Source: Enterocloster aldenensis (GTDB lineage Bacteria; Bacillota; Clostridia; Lachnospirales; Lachnospiraceae). Taken from it: a stretch of 64,000 bases of DNA. The position numbers and the translations under genes are program-made. The stretch spans positions 186,001 through 250,000 of the forward strand of contig NZ_QVEX01000001.1 in assembly GCF_003434055.1 (NCBI RefSeq). Reading direction: 5' to 3'. The notes beneath the pieces were generated by a model. That model was not told the DNA's origin. It saw nothing but the letters and a program-made list of their open reading frames with translations, and ran no database searches. Of this stretch, positions 42,956 to 52,057 are shown one piece after another. Numbering within the stretch: position 1 is the first letter of the stretch; the number at the start of each line of letters is the position of its first letter.

Positions 42956-44682
42956 TGGTCAAACACCTCCTCAAGACTGCCTGACAGTTCTGTTTCCAAA
43001 TCCATGATTTCTGCCATAATCTCTTGTGAAGGCTGTGGAGCTTGATACTTGTAAAAATAGCGTGTAAATGGGATTTCATATCCAACCTTAGATTTCTTTT
43101 CGTCAATCCATGCATCTGGTGCAAAAGGAAGCACCTCACGATTAAAGTATTCCTTAATATCCTCAGTCAATGGAACATTTTCTGTATCTCGTAAAGATGC
43201 ATCTGGCTGCGCCTTACCTTTTTTCAAGATAGGCTTCCCAGCTTCATCGCATAGTGGTCTTTCAACAGTAATCTTTGTATAACCAAAATCAGCATTGTCA
43301 TATATCTGGCTAATCTCATTCGCTACAAAATCTCCGTAAATCTGTGTTACTTCTGTAATCGCACTCTCAGGAATATCATTTCGTTTATTCCCCAGTGCCT
43401 TACGGCGTTTCTCAAACAATTCATTGGCATTGATTAACTGAACCTTGCCTTCACGCTTTGTACCTTCCTTTTTATTGGACAATACCCAAATGTAGGTAGC
43501 AATACCTGTGTTGTAGAAAATGTCGTTAGGAAGAGCAATGATAGCTTCCAAAAGGTCATTCTCCAAAATGTACTTTCTGATATCAGATGGTCCACTTCCT
43601 GCATCTCCAGTAAAGAGTGGCGAACCATTGTGAATGATTGCAATACGGCTTCCACCATCTTTCGGCTCTTTCATCTTTGAAATTGCAGTCATAAGGAACA
43701 GCATCTGTCCATCAGAAACTGCCGGAAGTCCAGCACCAAATCTACCGGCAAACCCTTTCTTAGCTTCTGCCTCTACTTTTGCTTTCTCGTTTTTCCATTC
43801 ACGACCAAATGGTGGATTAGAAAGAATATAGTCAAAAGTCTGTCCGTCAAATTGGTCATCAGACAGTGTGTTTCCATCTTTGATAAATTCAGCATTATTA
43901 CCTTTGATAAGCATATCTGCCTTACAGATAGCAAATGTCTGGTCGTTCAATTCCTGCCCGAATGCCATCAGCTCCGTAGCCTTATTCAACTCATGCAGAT
44001 ATTCTTCTGCAACGGATAACATACCACCAGTACCACAAGCTGGGTCATAAATGGTTTTTGCCACATTATTGCCGGAAAGAATATCACTGTCATCATAGAA
44101 CAGAATATTTACCATCAATCGAATAACTTCTCTTGGGGTGTAATGCTGTCCTGCATCTTCATTATGTGACTCGGAAAATCTACGAATAATCTCTTCGAAA
44201 ATATATCCCATTTCCAGATTGGAAATAACATCAGGGTGCAGGTTCGCTCTTGGCGACGTAAACTCCTTGATGACAATATAAAGAATCCCTTTATTTGCCA
44301 TTGTGGTAATATGTCCATCAAACTTAAATTTCTCGATAATATCCTGAACATTGTCAGAGAATCCGTTCAGATAATCACGAAAATTCTCTTCAATATTATC
44401 TGGATCATCAAGCATTCTTTCAAATGTATACTTGCTTGTATTATAGAATGCGTGTCCGGATGCCTTACGAAGAAGAACATCTTTCATCGGAAGTTGTTTC
44501 ACTTCTTCATATTTCTTCAGCACATAATCTTTGGTATCAGACAAAATGCAATCAAAACGTCTCATAACAGTAAGTGGGAGAATAACCTCACCATATTCGT
44601 GTGGCTTGTATACGCCAGTTAATTTATCTGCAATCGCCCAAATAAGGGCAGCCTTTTCACTTACATTTGAACTTAAACTCAT
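42952..44682 (-). CDS. hsdM: Type I restriction-modification methyltransferase subunit
   Basis: 576 residues. N-terminal HsdM_N helical domain (ALIWAIADKLTGVYKPHEYG), SAM motif DPACGTGGML and catalytic motif NPPFGREW for N6-adenine methylation. GGAGGGAACT precedes ATG 44682. Forms M2S with HsdS, so the split hsdS decides what it can methylate. Confidence 0.93.
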   Translation of the reverse strand: MSLSSNVSEKAALIWAIADKLTGVYKPHEYGEVILPLTVMRRFDCILSDTKDYVLKKYEEVKQLPMKDVLLRKASGHAFYNTSKYTFERMLDDPDNIEENFRDYLNGFSDNVQDIIEKFKFDGHITTMANKGILYIVIKEFTSPRANLHPDVISNLEMGYIFEEIIRRFSESHNEDAGQHYTPREVIRLMVNILFYDDSDILSGNNVAKTIYDPACGTGGMLSVAEEYLHELNKATELMAFGQELNDQTFAICKADMLIKGNNAEFIKDGNTLSDDQFDGQTFDYILSNPPFGREWKNEKAKVEAEAKKGFAGRFGAGLPAVSDGQMLFLMTAISKMKEPKDGGSRIAIIHNGSPLFTGDAGSGPSDIRKYILENDLLEAIIALPNDIFYNTGIATYIWVLSNKKEGTKREGKVQLINANELFEKRRKALGNKRNDIPESAITEVTQIYGDFVANEISQIYDNADFGYTKITVERPLCDEAGKPILKKGKAQPDASLRDTENVPLTEDIKEYFNREVLPFAPDAWIDEKKSKVGYEIPFTRYFYKYQAPQPSQEIMAEIMDLETELSGSLEEVFDQ

Positions 44683-44903
44683 TTTGAGTTCCCTCCATCT
44701 TCCAATTTATTTAATTCCATAATGTCATCCATCGTACAATTTAGTACATTACAAATTTTCGCAAGAGTCTCCACTCGGACATCTTCATTTCTTCCAAGCT
44801 TCGCCATTGCGTTTGTTGTAATCTTTGCCTTTTCGCAAAGTTGCGTTTTGTTTATCTTTTTATCAATCATTAATTTCCAAAGTTTGTCGTAGCAGACAGC
44901 CAT
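44679..44903 (-). CDS. XRE regulator heading the hsd operon
   Basis: 74 residues from ATG 44903 (AGGAGG upstream). HTH at about 5-60: KLWKLMIDKKINKTQLCEKA, KITTNAMAKLGRNEDVRVET. Overlaps hsdM by ATGA. Similar small XRE proteins act as controllers that delay restriction until methylation is established. An inverted TTAACATTGTTAA-like sequence (44932-44944) upstream may be its operator. Confidence 0.8.
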   Translation of the reverse strand: MAVCYDKLWKLMIDKKINKTQLCEKAKITTNAMAKLGRNEDVRVETLAKICNVLNCTMDDIMELNKLEDGGNSK

Positions 44904-45053
44904 GTTTTCTGCCTCCTTTTTGCTCGAGTTTAACATTGTTAACGTTATTCTCATTATACTCCCTTATTAAATATCATTCAAGATTATCTTGAAATATTCA
45001 AGACTCAAAAAGTAAAGAAAATGAGCCAGCATTTCTGCCAGCCCATCCATTCT

Positions 45054-45398
45054 TTAAGCATAAATCAATTCGAATTTTACAGTTTCTTCTGCCTGTGCTT
45101 TTATGGTATTCATATACTGCACCCACTTCATTTGCTCAGTCTTTTTATCCGGTGCAGGATTCTGTTCCTGATACTGCTGCATTAACAGCTCCACTCTCTT
45201 ATTTGCAGTTTCATCTATCTCTTTCAGGTGAGGATATAGCGTTTCGCTCAGCACCATATCCTCATACATCATGGGATTATGGAGCTTTAAGAACGCCTTC
45301 CTCATCATTCCATACTTGCCAATCGGTCCGACAAGCTTGATTTGGACGTTCGGAATCAGATAGTCCCCTTGTTTCGTATACGTTAATTTGTTCTCCAT
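45054..45398 (-). CDS. tnpV: Transposon-encoded protein TnpV (element A)
   Basis: 114 residues from ATG 45398, after AAAGGAGAAAA. Contains GDYLIPNVQIKLVGPIGKYG, MMRKAFLKLHNPMMYEDMVL and MKWVQYMNTIKAQAEETVKF, matching the element C copy in layout but divergent in sequence. The frame extends to 45599 without a start signal. Function unknown. Confidence 0.85.
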   Translation of the reverse strand: MENKLTYTKQGDYLIPNVQIKLVGPIGKYGMMRKAFLKLHNPMMYEDMVLSETLYPHLKEIDETANKRVELLMQQYQEQNPAPDKKTEQMKWVQYMNTIKAQAEETVKFELIYA

Positions 45399-45639
45399 GG
45401 TCGTTTTCTCCTTTATTTTCGTCATTTTTGAATTTTCTTGCTTTTCACTAATTGTCACAACTTGGCAAGCAGTGTAAACCGGTACCGGTTCACTCATTTT
45501 CGCAAATTTGCCTATCGGCTCATTTTGCAAAAATTGCTTGTTGGGGAAATCTCCCCAATCCCCATTGAACAACATCTGCGATGTTGGCTTGCAAGTCATT
45601 TTGACTTTTTTCTTAAAACGGTTTGCGTGTACTTTTTCA

Positions 45640-46473
45640 TCAACTGCATAATAATTCTCTTGCCATTTTCATATTTTCTACCCGATTGATTTGTCGAATA
45701 TTTTGATTATTTATCTTGAGTGGCATACAGCGTTCCAGCACTCTATCGTAGATTCGACTGTGTGCCAAATCTTTTGGATTTCTCAGCTCATCCAATGTCA
45801 GATTCGTTGTAACAATGAATGGTAGCTTGCTGCGATATCGACTATCTATGACATTGAAGATTTGCTCTAATGCAAATTCTGATGAATTACGCTCCATGCC
45901 TAAGTCATCAATAATCAAAAGCGGATACTGGTTGAAACTGTCGATATATTTATTCTTATCTTCAAATCCCATTGACCCTAATACATTTAAGATTCTTGCA
46001 AAGTTTGTCATCAACACTGGTATGCCTTTATCCAATAATGCGTTGGCAACGCATCCCGCAAAGAATGATTTTCCTGTTCCAACATTTCCCCACAGCAACA
46101 GCCCTGTGGATGAAGCTTTCATCTCACTCCAATGATTCACATATTTGTGTGCCATCTTCATTTCAGGATTGATGCCATTATCATTTGCAAAGGTATAATC
46201 ACGCAATGCACTATCTTGCAGCCCTGCCGATTTCAATCGGGCGATTCTATTTAATTCTTCCCTGCGTCTCTGTTCCGCAAGCTCTGCTTCACGCTTTTCT
46301 CCCTGACACTCACAAATACAACTTGGATGAATTCCTCCGATAATAACTGTTGATTGTCTGGGCGTATGACACTTTTTGCAATAGAACAGACCAGTATCTT
46401 TGTCTAAATATTCATCCTCCAACATTTCTCTTGGTGTTAAGCGTATTCCTAAAATATCGTTAATATCTTTCAT
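45640..46473 (-). CDS. DnaC-like helicase loader ATPase
   Basis: 277 residues from ATG 46473 (GAAGGAGA). Zinc-ribbon-like start FYCKKCHTPRQ...CICECQGEKR, then AAA core with Walker A WGNVGTGKSFFAG, Walker B LLIIDDLGMER and sensor region PFIVTTNLTLDEL. Loads host DnaB onto the element origin, together with the RepA-like protein whose gene overlaps it by four bases. Confidence 0.88.
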   Translation of the reverse strand: MKDINDILGIRLTPREMLEDEYLDKDTGLFYCKKCHTPRQSTVIIGGIHPSCICECQGEKREAELAEQRRREELNRIARLKSAGLQDSALRDYTFANDNGINPEMKMAHKYVNHWSEMKASSTGLLLWGNVGTGKSFFAGCVANALLDKGIPVLMTNFARILNVLGSMGFEDKNKYIDSFNQYPLLIIDDLGMERNSSEFALEQIFNVIDSRYRSKLPFIVTTNLTLDELRNPKDLAHSRIYDRVLERCMPLKINNQNIRQINRVENMKMARELLCS

Positions 46474-47177
46474 AGGCTGTCTCCTTCTGCACATTCATAA
46501 ACTCGTTTCATAGGTGCTGTACTTTCTTTGTCCTTGGTTGCCCAAGAGCGAATGGTTGCTGCATGATTTTTATAACTCTTCCCTACAGATTCCATATAGG
46601 CAGATAGCCGTTCAATATAATCATCACTCGCCGGTATTTCTTCATGCAGTTCCCTAAGCTCATCCTCAGTCAGATAAACATTTTGATATTTACCTAACTT
46701 GTGTTTCTCTTTACTCCTTTGTTTTTGATGATTGTTTTTAATAGACTCTTTATTATTAGTGGAAAGTTTTCTTACCCCTTGAGAGTCAGTATTCTGTCCC
46801 TCTATAGGTAAGTTTTCTATACCTACTGGGGTAAGAATTCTTTCCTTCTGTTTTGGAATCTTTACATATATCCAATTCGGATTTCCAGAGCCTTGACGCA
46901 TTCGCATTATCAATCCTTCTTCGGTCAATGCATTCAATGCTGTCTTGATTGTGATTTCACTTTTGCGAAGCGTGGCTGCCATATTCTTTATGGTATAGAT
47001 GATATAGATGCGATTGTATTCATCTGCCCAGCCTTCATTTTGCATGGAGAGTCTGGCTCGATCCAGCAATATCACATAAAGCAATTTTGCCGTTTCATTC
47101 ACATTGATGTCTAAGAGGAACTTTGGGAATACCATGTAGGGAGGAAAGCAGGTATTGCCTGTAATGTACTCTGTCAC
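46470..47177 (-). CDS. Replication initiator protein A (RepA_N)
   Basis: 235 residues starting at GTG 47177 after GGAGGTGA. The N-terminal winged-helix RepA_N domain: CFPPYMVFPKFLLDINVNET, AKLLYVILLDRARLSMQNEG. The C-terminal part is charged and contacts the DnaC-like loader in related systems. Suggests that excised element A replicates as a circle. Confidence 0.85.
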   Translation of the reverse strand: MTEYITGNTCFPPYMVFPKFLLDINVNETAKLLYVILLDRARLSMQNEGWADEYNRIYIIYTIKNMAATLRKSEITIKTALNALTEEGLIMRMRQGSGNPNWIYVKIPKQKERILTPVGIENLPIEGQNTDSQGVRKLSTNNKESIKNNHQKQRSKEKHKLGKYQNVYLTEDELRELHEEIPASDDYIERLSAYMESVGKSYKNHAATIRSWATKDKESTAPMKRVYECAEGDSL

Positions 47178-47200
47178 GAGTTCACCTCCGATACATTTTC

Positions 47201-47536
47201 TTATAATGCGGGTTTGTCATCCTCTTTCAATCCATTCATCGTCATATTGATTAAGCCAAGCACTTCTAACAACTCCGGCGATACTTCATCTGCCTTTGAA
47301 ATTCGTTCCAGTTCTGAAAGCACCTTGTCGAGTTCTCTTTTCAGCATGATATATACCCTAGGATTGCCGTATACCGTCACCTCCTTATCCATAAGCTTCC
47401 TGATAATATAATCCTGTTTCGTGAGCCCTGAGAGCCGCACAGCAGCCTCAATGACCTCATCCTCTTGGGGTGATACTCGGAAAGCAACCGTTTTATTTCT
47501 CCAGCGACCTCTTTGATCCAATACTTTCGATGACAT
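47201..47536 (-). CDS. mobC: MobC-like relaxosome protein
   Basis: 111 residues. RHH-type N-terminus NKTVAFRVSPQEDEVIEAAV RLSG, then a helical tail. AAGGAGG before the ATG. MobC proteins assist a relaxase at oriT; no relaxase gene remains in element A itself, so it may depend on one in trans. Confidence 0.78.
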   Translation of the reverse strand: MSSKVLDQRGRWRNKTVAFRVSPQEDEVIEAAVRLSGLTKQDYIIRKLMDKEVTVYGNPRVYIMLKRELDKVLSELERISKADEVSPELLEVLGLINMTMNGLKEDDKPAL

Positions 47537-47537
47537 T

Positions 47538-48623
47538 TCATTTTCCTCCTTCTAGTCCGATTCGTTCTGTGTTGAGCGCTTGCACCATTTCATCCTGTTT
47601 TGATGGAAACAGATGTGCATAGCGATATGTTATTTTCTCCGACTCATGACCCACTCTGTCAGCGATTGCCAGTGCAGAGAATCCCATATCAATCAGCAAT
47701 GATACATGGCTGTGTCTCAAGTCATGAATTCTGATTTTCTTTACGCCTGATGCCTTACATCCTCTTTCCATTTCGTGAAACAGATATTTCTTCGTTACTG
47801 GAAACAATCTATCCTTAGGTTCAAGGCTGTAATACATCTTCATGCAGTCCTGCATTTCTTCGACCAAGAAGTCCGGCATCTTAATGATTCGGTTACTTTT
47901 CTTGGTTTTAGGCGATGTGATGACATCTTTCTTTTTCAGCCTTTGATAAGATTTATTGATACGGATAGTCTGTGTATTGAAATCAAAATCTTCTGGCGTT
48001 AGAGCAAGCAGTTCTCCCTCTCGAATACCACACCAGTACAGCAGTTCAAATGCATAATAGGATAGTGGCTTGTCCATCATTTCTTCCGCAAATTTGAGGT
48101 ACTCCTCCTTTGTCCAAAACAGCATTTCTTTACTTTCTTCTGTCCCCATTGTTCCTGCACGCTTGGCAGGATTGGAACTCATTTCGTAATAACGAATCGC
48201 ATGATTGAAGATAGAACTGAGCTGTGCATGAATCGTTTTCAAGTAAGTCGGTGACAGGTGTTTCTCCTCCCCAATCTCAATCTGACGCATTGCATTTTGC
48301 CAATCCATCACATCCTTTGGTGTTATCTCTGACATTTTCCTCTTACCAAGATACGGCAATATCTTTTTTCTGATGATAGATTCCTTTGTAAGCCAAGTAT
48401 TCAGCTTCAATTTCTCTTTTACATCCTGTTCATATAATTTACAGAACGATTCCATTGTCATATCAATATCAGCGTGTTTTTGTAATTGGAACTGCCTTTC
48501 CCACTCCTGTGCATCTCGCTTTGTTGTAAAACCTCGCTGGCACTTTTGCTTGTTTTTGCCTGTCCAATCGGTATATCGTGCCATCACATACCAGGTACCA
48601 TTGTCTTGTTTATATACTGGCAT
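47538..48623 (-). CDS. int: Tyrosine integrase of element A
   Basis: 361 residues. N-terminal arm-binding domain (GTWYVMARYTDWTGKNKQKC), SAM-like core-binding domain, catalytic domain with Arg in YWCGIREGELLAL, HDLRHSHVSLLIDMG (His-Arg-His) and the nucleophile Tyr in YRYAHLFPSK. Start overlaps xis (TAATG). Expected to recognise GTTATCA arm repeats and the guaA core. Confidence 0.92.
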   Translation of the reverse strand: MPVYKQDNGTWYVMARYTDWTGKNKQKCQRGFTTKRDAQEWERQFQLQKHADIDMTMESFCKLYEQDVKEKLKLNTWLTKESIIRKKILPYLGKRKMSEITPKDVMDWQNAMRQIEIGEEKHLSPTYLKTIHAQLSSIFNHAIRYYEMSSNPAKRAGTMGTEESKEMLFWTKEEYLKFAEEMMDKPLSYYAFELLYWCGIREGELLALTPEDFDFNTQTIRINKSYQRLKKKDVITSPKTKKSNRIIKMPDFLVEEMQDCMKMYYSLEPKDRLFPVTKKYLFHEMERGCKASGVKKIRIHDLRHSHVSLLIDMGFSALAIADRVGHESEKITYRYAHLFPSKQDEMVQALNTERIGLEGGK

Positions 48624-48826
48624 TAGGTGTTCCTCCTCTCAAAATGCTTCGTTCCATAGAATTGCTCAAAGAAGTATTTACGATCAATCCTGCCTTTGAT
48701 GATTGGTCCTTTATATCCTTCCTCTACCATTTGCTTGTTCAATTTCTGCACCAATTTATAGGCATAGGATTGTGATACTCCTAATAGCTCCGCTGCTTCA
48801 TTCACTTTAATAAACATTGACTCCAT
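48623..48826 (-). CDS. xis: Excisionase (helix-turn-helix) of element A
   Basis: 67 residues. Winged HTH start FIKVNEAAELLGVSQSYAYK and basic C-terminal half GYKGPIIKGRIDRKYFFEQF. Overlaps int. Directs excision by bending the att arm DNA. Confidence 0.85.
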   Translation of the reverse strand: MESMFIKVNEAAELLGVSQSYAYKLVQKLNKQMVEEGYKGPIIKGRIDRKYFFEQFYGTKHFERRNT

Positions 48827-49007
48827 TCACTTTCCTCACTTTCACTTTTACTATACTAATTTGTTTTGGTGTGTTTTTAGATTACTATACTTTTCTGTAT
48901 TGGTCAATAGGTTTTCAAAAAAATATTTAATTTATTTGTTTAGATTATCTTGAATTATCTAAACATATTTGTTATACTAGAATGAATACAGGAAGGAGAC
49001 TACCACT

Positions 49008-49523
49008 ATGGCTATAGGAGAAAGAATACATTTTTTTCGTATTTTGCGTGGCATGACGCAGAAATACCTGGGTACCGTCATTGGCTTTGACGATAATTCA
49101 GCTGATGTTCGTATCGCTCAATACGAAACAGGTAAAAGAAAGCCGAAAGAACTATATCTAAATAAAATAGCTGAGAAATTGGGTGTCTCCCCGCAGGCTC
49201 TTGATGTTCCTAACATTGATAGCTACGAGGGGCTTATGCACACTCTTTTTGCCTTGGAAGATATATATGGTTTAAGGATCGATAAGCTGGATGATGAGCT
49301 ATGCATCAGTATCAAGAAAGTAAATAATCCCGATTACAAGCAACTTAGAGAAAACTTTGACTCCTGGTATGAACAGGCAAACAAGCTACGCAATGAAAAG
49401 ATTACAAAAGATGAATATGACGAGTGGCGTTACCACTACACGCAAAAAGATAATACAAGTGGCATTCACGCTTCTGTACCATCGCAGGCAATCAGTGACT
49501 TATTCTCTACACCGGAGAAATAG
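49008..49523 (+). CDS. XRE regulator of element A
   Basis: 171 residues. HTH at 1-65: FRILRGMTQKYLGTVIGFDD, VRIAQYETGKRKPKELYLNK. The C-terminal half is acidic. Divergent from xis-int, so probably the switch for excision. AGGAAGGAG precedes the ATG. Same position as the 57333-57887 regulator in element B. Confidence 0.85.
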   Translation: MAIGERIHFFRILRGMTQKYLGTVIGFDDNSADVRIAQYETGKRKPKELYLNKIAEKLGVSPQALDVPNIDSYEGLMHTLFALEDIYGLRIDKLDDELCISIKKVNNPDYKQLRENFDSWYEQANKLRNEKITKDEYDEWRYHYTQKDNTSGIHASVPSQAISDLFSTPEK

Positions 49524-49550
49524 TCTCTATTGGCTTGCCAACTAACGCAA

Positions 49551-49592
49551 AAAAGGTCTTACTGAATTTTCACACTCAGTAAGACCTTTTCT
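49551..49592 (+). terminator. Terminator after the element A regulator
   Basis: AAAAGGTCTTACTGA pairs with TCAGTAAGACCTTTT around a 10-nt loop, then CTTATGG. Confidence 0.75.
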
Positions 49593-49657
49593 TATGGAAT
49601 TAAGCTTAACACCTGTAAACCATCTGTCTATATCAAAACAAATGTGTTTAGAAAAGT

Positions 49658-49746
49658 GTTATCAAATCGTTATCAACTCAACTAAAAAAGTCCCGAAAAC
49701 CCAGTATTTATGCGGGTTTTCGGGACAGCAGTCCTTATTCGAATTC
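49658..49746. repeat. Right end of element A: arm repeats, hairpin and att core
   Basis: GTTATCAA at 49658 and 49669 (11 bp apart), a hairpin GTCCCGAAAACCC / GGGTTTTCGGGAC (49690-49726, 11-nt loop), then core TTATTCGAATTC (49735-49746). From first arm to core is 77 bp, identical to the element B right end. The core is also the left boundary of element B. Confidence 0.85.
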
Positions 49747-49849
49747 CTCGGCGGATAGCTTGAACTGGCTGTTGTCACCTGCATTTTGCTGAACTTATTA
49801 TCTATATTCTTCAAAATTTGCTCTCATTTTTGTGCCAAATAAAATTTCT

Positions 49850-49867
49850 AGAGCCAAAATAGAGCCA
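49850..49867. repeat. Left-end arm repeats of element B
   Basis: AGAGCCA (49850-49856) and AGAGCCA (49861-49867), 11 bp apart, 115 bp from the core at 49735. Matches the right-end pair at 57941 and the L1 pair at 20849. Confidence 0.8.
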
Positions 49868-49908
49868 ATCACAACAACTAAATTTTGGTAGGCATACCAT
49901 TATAAAAT

Positions 49909-50538
49909 TTAAACATAAATTGCAGATATAAATTTATAGTATTTATTATTATAAGGTGTGCCAATACTAACAACTAGATAGGCTTCTTTAAATAAAGTTC
50001 CATCTGCTATCGAATAAAATCTATAATCTGTAACAGAAATATTTTCATATTTCTCAAACTGGTATGTAAAATCAGCCTTAGTTTTAGGACTTCCTCCCGG
50101 ATTTGAAACCTGTTTTATTAATAGATTATTTACTTTTACTAATGTTAAAGAATATCCAAGTTGTCCTACTTTTTCATCTTTAATATAAGGATATTTATTT
50201 CCTAAAATATAATTTCTAATTTCTGTTGGATGAATTTTTAGAACATCTCCCATTGTAGCTTTTCCTATCAATTGTATATATTTTGATGTATCCATCTTAA
50301 TATTCTCAGGTTGCAAAACGTCATTTACACTACCAATAATTGGTACTTTTATAACATCTAAAATTTCACATTCTTTTCCATCTTTATAAATTAAATCTTC
50401 TGCTCTCACCGCCCCATGCGAAACCAAATCTTCTGTTACCAATCTTACCCATTCACCAGAATAATAATTTATACCAGCAACACAATAGCCTGAAAACTTC
50501 GATGATTTAGTAAGAACTACTACTGTAACTTCCCCCAT
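49909..50538 (-). CDS. Dual OB domain-like protein of the DUF488 cassette
   Basis: 209 residues, beta-rich: EVTVVVLTKSSKFSGYCVAG, YYSGEWVRLVTEDLVSHGAV, then a second similar half with GQLGYSLTLVKVNNLLIKQV. It resembles the dual-OB proteins that accompany DUF488 genes in accessory regions; OB folds bind nucleic acid or oligonucleotide. It is the last gene of a three-gene AT-rich operon. GGAGGAAACAT precedes ATG 50538. Function unproven. Confidence 0.65.
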   Translation of the reverse strand: MGEVTVVVLTKSSKFSGYCVAGINYYSGEWVRLVTEDLVSHGAVRAEDLIYKDGKECEILDVIKVPIIGSVNDVLQPENIKMDTSKYIQLIGKATMGDVLKIHPTEIRNYILGNKYPYIKDEKVGQLGYSLTLVKVNNLLIKQVSNPGGSPKTKADFTYQFEKYENISVTDYRFYSIADGTLFKEAYLVVSIGTPYNNKYYKFISAIYV

Positions 50539-50550
50539 TATGTTTCCTCC

Positions 50551-50997
50551 TCATAAGTGAACTATATCTACATTTGCAACGCAATTTTTAAGCCTTTCTG
50601 CCAATAAGCGCCTATGGCAATTTTCTGCTGTTGCTTCCGAACACAACAATAAAATCTTATTAAATTCTGTATACTTCTTTACAAATACTTTTTCAACATT
50701 ACGCTTTTCAATCAATAAATTATATTGTACAACATATTCTTCCCAAGTTATTTGTTGTTTTTTATAATCGTTCAATATCTCTTTAGTTGGTGCAAATATA
50801 ATATTATGCTCATACTTACAATTACATATTTTGTTTAGAAAGAACTCCAAATCTCTACCTTTTGTAAATCCTGCTAATTGTGATTGATTATTCAAACGCA
50901 CATCAATCAATAATTCTATTTCATTACTACTAACCAGTCCAAAAAATTGTTCTGCACTTTTTTGGGTAAATCCCATTGTAAAAATTTTCATAACCAT
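50551..50997 (-). CDS. DUF488 domain protein (short)
   Basis: 148 residues. IFTMGFTQKSAEQFFGLVSS, then LLIDVRLNN and LLLCSEATAENCHRRLLAER, the DUF488 Cys and C-H-R signature. The fold is HTH-free and possibly nuclease- or ligand-binding-like; the chemistry is unknown. It lies three bases downstream of the second DUF488 gene. Confidence 0.8.
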   Translation of the reverse strand: MVMKIFTMGFTQKSAEQFFGLVSSNEIELLIDVRLNNQSQLAGFTKGRDLEFFLNKICNCKYEHNIIFAPTKEILNDYKKQQITWEEYVVQYNLLIEKRNVEKVFVKKYTEFNKILLLCSEATAENCHRRLLAERLKNCVANVDIVHL

Positions 50998-51000
50998 CTC

Positions 51001-51630
51001 CTACATAACGAGAATTTTTTTAGTTTCATCAATATAATATCCAATTTCTCTATTCCTTTTTTTATAAGCTTCCATCAAATATTCTTGTTCGCTAATTTCT
51101 CTTCCACACGTAAATAATGACAGTTGCCCTCTATCCGGGAAATATTGTTGTAAAAGTCGTTCATTTAGTTGTTTTTGTGTCAATATACCTCCATTTGGTA
51201 AAATATGTTTGGCATAAATCATTTGCAACTCAAATGCTCTTGCCACCAAAATTGCCCTATGACAATCAATCGGCTCTTTTTCCGTACACATCAACGCAAT
51301 TCTATGACCTTGATTTAAGCCTAAAATTACATTTTCTATTCCTTTATTAAAATCTCTCGATTTTCTTACTTTTTCAAAGTCCAAATACCCTTCATTATTA
51401 TACAGGTCTATATTTTGCGGTCTTGCACCAAAATACTTTCCCATGAAAGTATATTTAATATTAGCAAACTCTAATTCTCTACTAATATTTTCTTTATTGT
51501 ATTGCTCTGCATATTTAGAATATGGTGTACTCCTAACGTCAAGAAGATAATCAATATCATACCCCTTCAATAAACCAATAAAATATTTTATACCATATTG
51601 TGAGTGACCAATAGTAAATAAATCTCCCAA
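51001..51630 (-). CDS. DUF488 domain protein (long)
   Basis: 209 residues with TIGHSQYGIKYFIGLLKGYD, DYLLDVRSTPYSKYAEQYNK and IALMCTEKEPIDCHRAILVA. The DVRxxPxS and CxEx6CHR motifs define DUF488. The C-terminal extension contains RGQLSLFTCGREISEQEYLM. First gene of the cassette. Two divergent DUF488 paralogues plus a dual-OB-like protein suggest a multi-subunit complex. Confidence 0.82.
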   Translation of the reverse strand: MGDLFTIGHSQYGIKYFIGLLKGYDIDYLLDVRSTPYSKYAEQYNKENISRELEFANIKYTFMGKYFGARPQNIDLYNNEGYLDFEKVRKSRDFNKGIENVILGLNQGHRIALMCTEKEPIDCHRAILVARAFELQMIYAKHILPNGGILTQKQLNERLLQQYFPDRGQLSLFTCGREISEQEYLMEAYKKRNREIGYYIDETKKILVM

Positions 51631-51792
51631 AATTTCACCACCTTTATAAGTATATCTTTTTATATAGTCTTATATCTTATTCAAAGAGTTCTAATAATAA
51701 AATTCATTATTCACAGACAAATATGTTTCGGTCTAAACTGTCGCAATTTCCAGCTTTTAGCTTTCCTTAATCATATTATACTATAATACCCC

Positions 51793-52041
51793 CTAATCAT
51801 CTAGCAAATCCTGATAACTCACTCCCAAAACTTCCGCAATAATTTTCAACTCAATATCCGTCACAAACCGTTTGCCGCTCTCTATTCTCTGCACAGCATT
51901 TTTATCAATATCCAACCCTGCTCTTTGAAGCATATCCGCAAGTTTTCTTTGTGATGTTTTTTCTGGCAGCTTCTCCCTAATTCCCTTTATCCTCTGTCCA
52001 CAGATATTGTTACCGCCGTCCCCTGCCTTATTCTTATACAT
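51793..52041 (-). CDS. XRE regulator divergent from DUF6809 (element B)
   Basis: 82 residues from ATG 52041 after GGGAGAG. HTH at about 12-70: GQRIKGIREKLPEKTSQRKL, ADMLQRAGLDIDKNAVQRIE, FVTDIELKIIAEVLGVSYQD. It faces the DUF6809 gene across two TGACA palindromes and probably binds them. In element C the same position is held by an unrelated RHH protein. Confidence 0.82.
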   Translation of the reverse strand: MYKNKAGDGGNNICGQRIKGIREKLPEKTSQRKLADMLQRAGLDIDKNAVQRIESGKRFVTDIELKIIAEVLGVSYQDLLDD

Positions 52042-52057
52042 AAAGTTCTCTCCCATT

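Larger units (their letters stand above)
21580..49746. mobile_element. Element A: guaA-integrated defence-island element
   Basis: 28.2 kb bounded by cores at 21580 and 49735, with GTTATCA-type arm repeats inside both ends. It carries its own regulator, Xis, integrase, MobC, RepA, DnaC-like protein and TnpV at the right, and a defence cluster at the left. No relaxase or conjugation genes of its own are visible, except the relaxase in the nested element C. Integrated mobilizable element or derivative. Confidence 0.8.

Noticed and set aside
45640..48826. Integrated plasmid because of RepA, DnaC-like and MobC genes
   Set aside because: The adjacent integrase, Xis and regulator, and att ends with fixed geometry, show an integrative element; such elements often carry replication genes.
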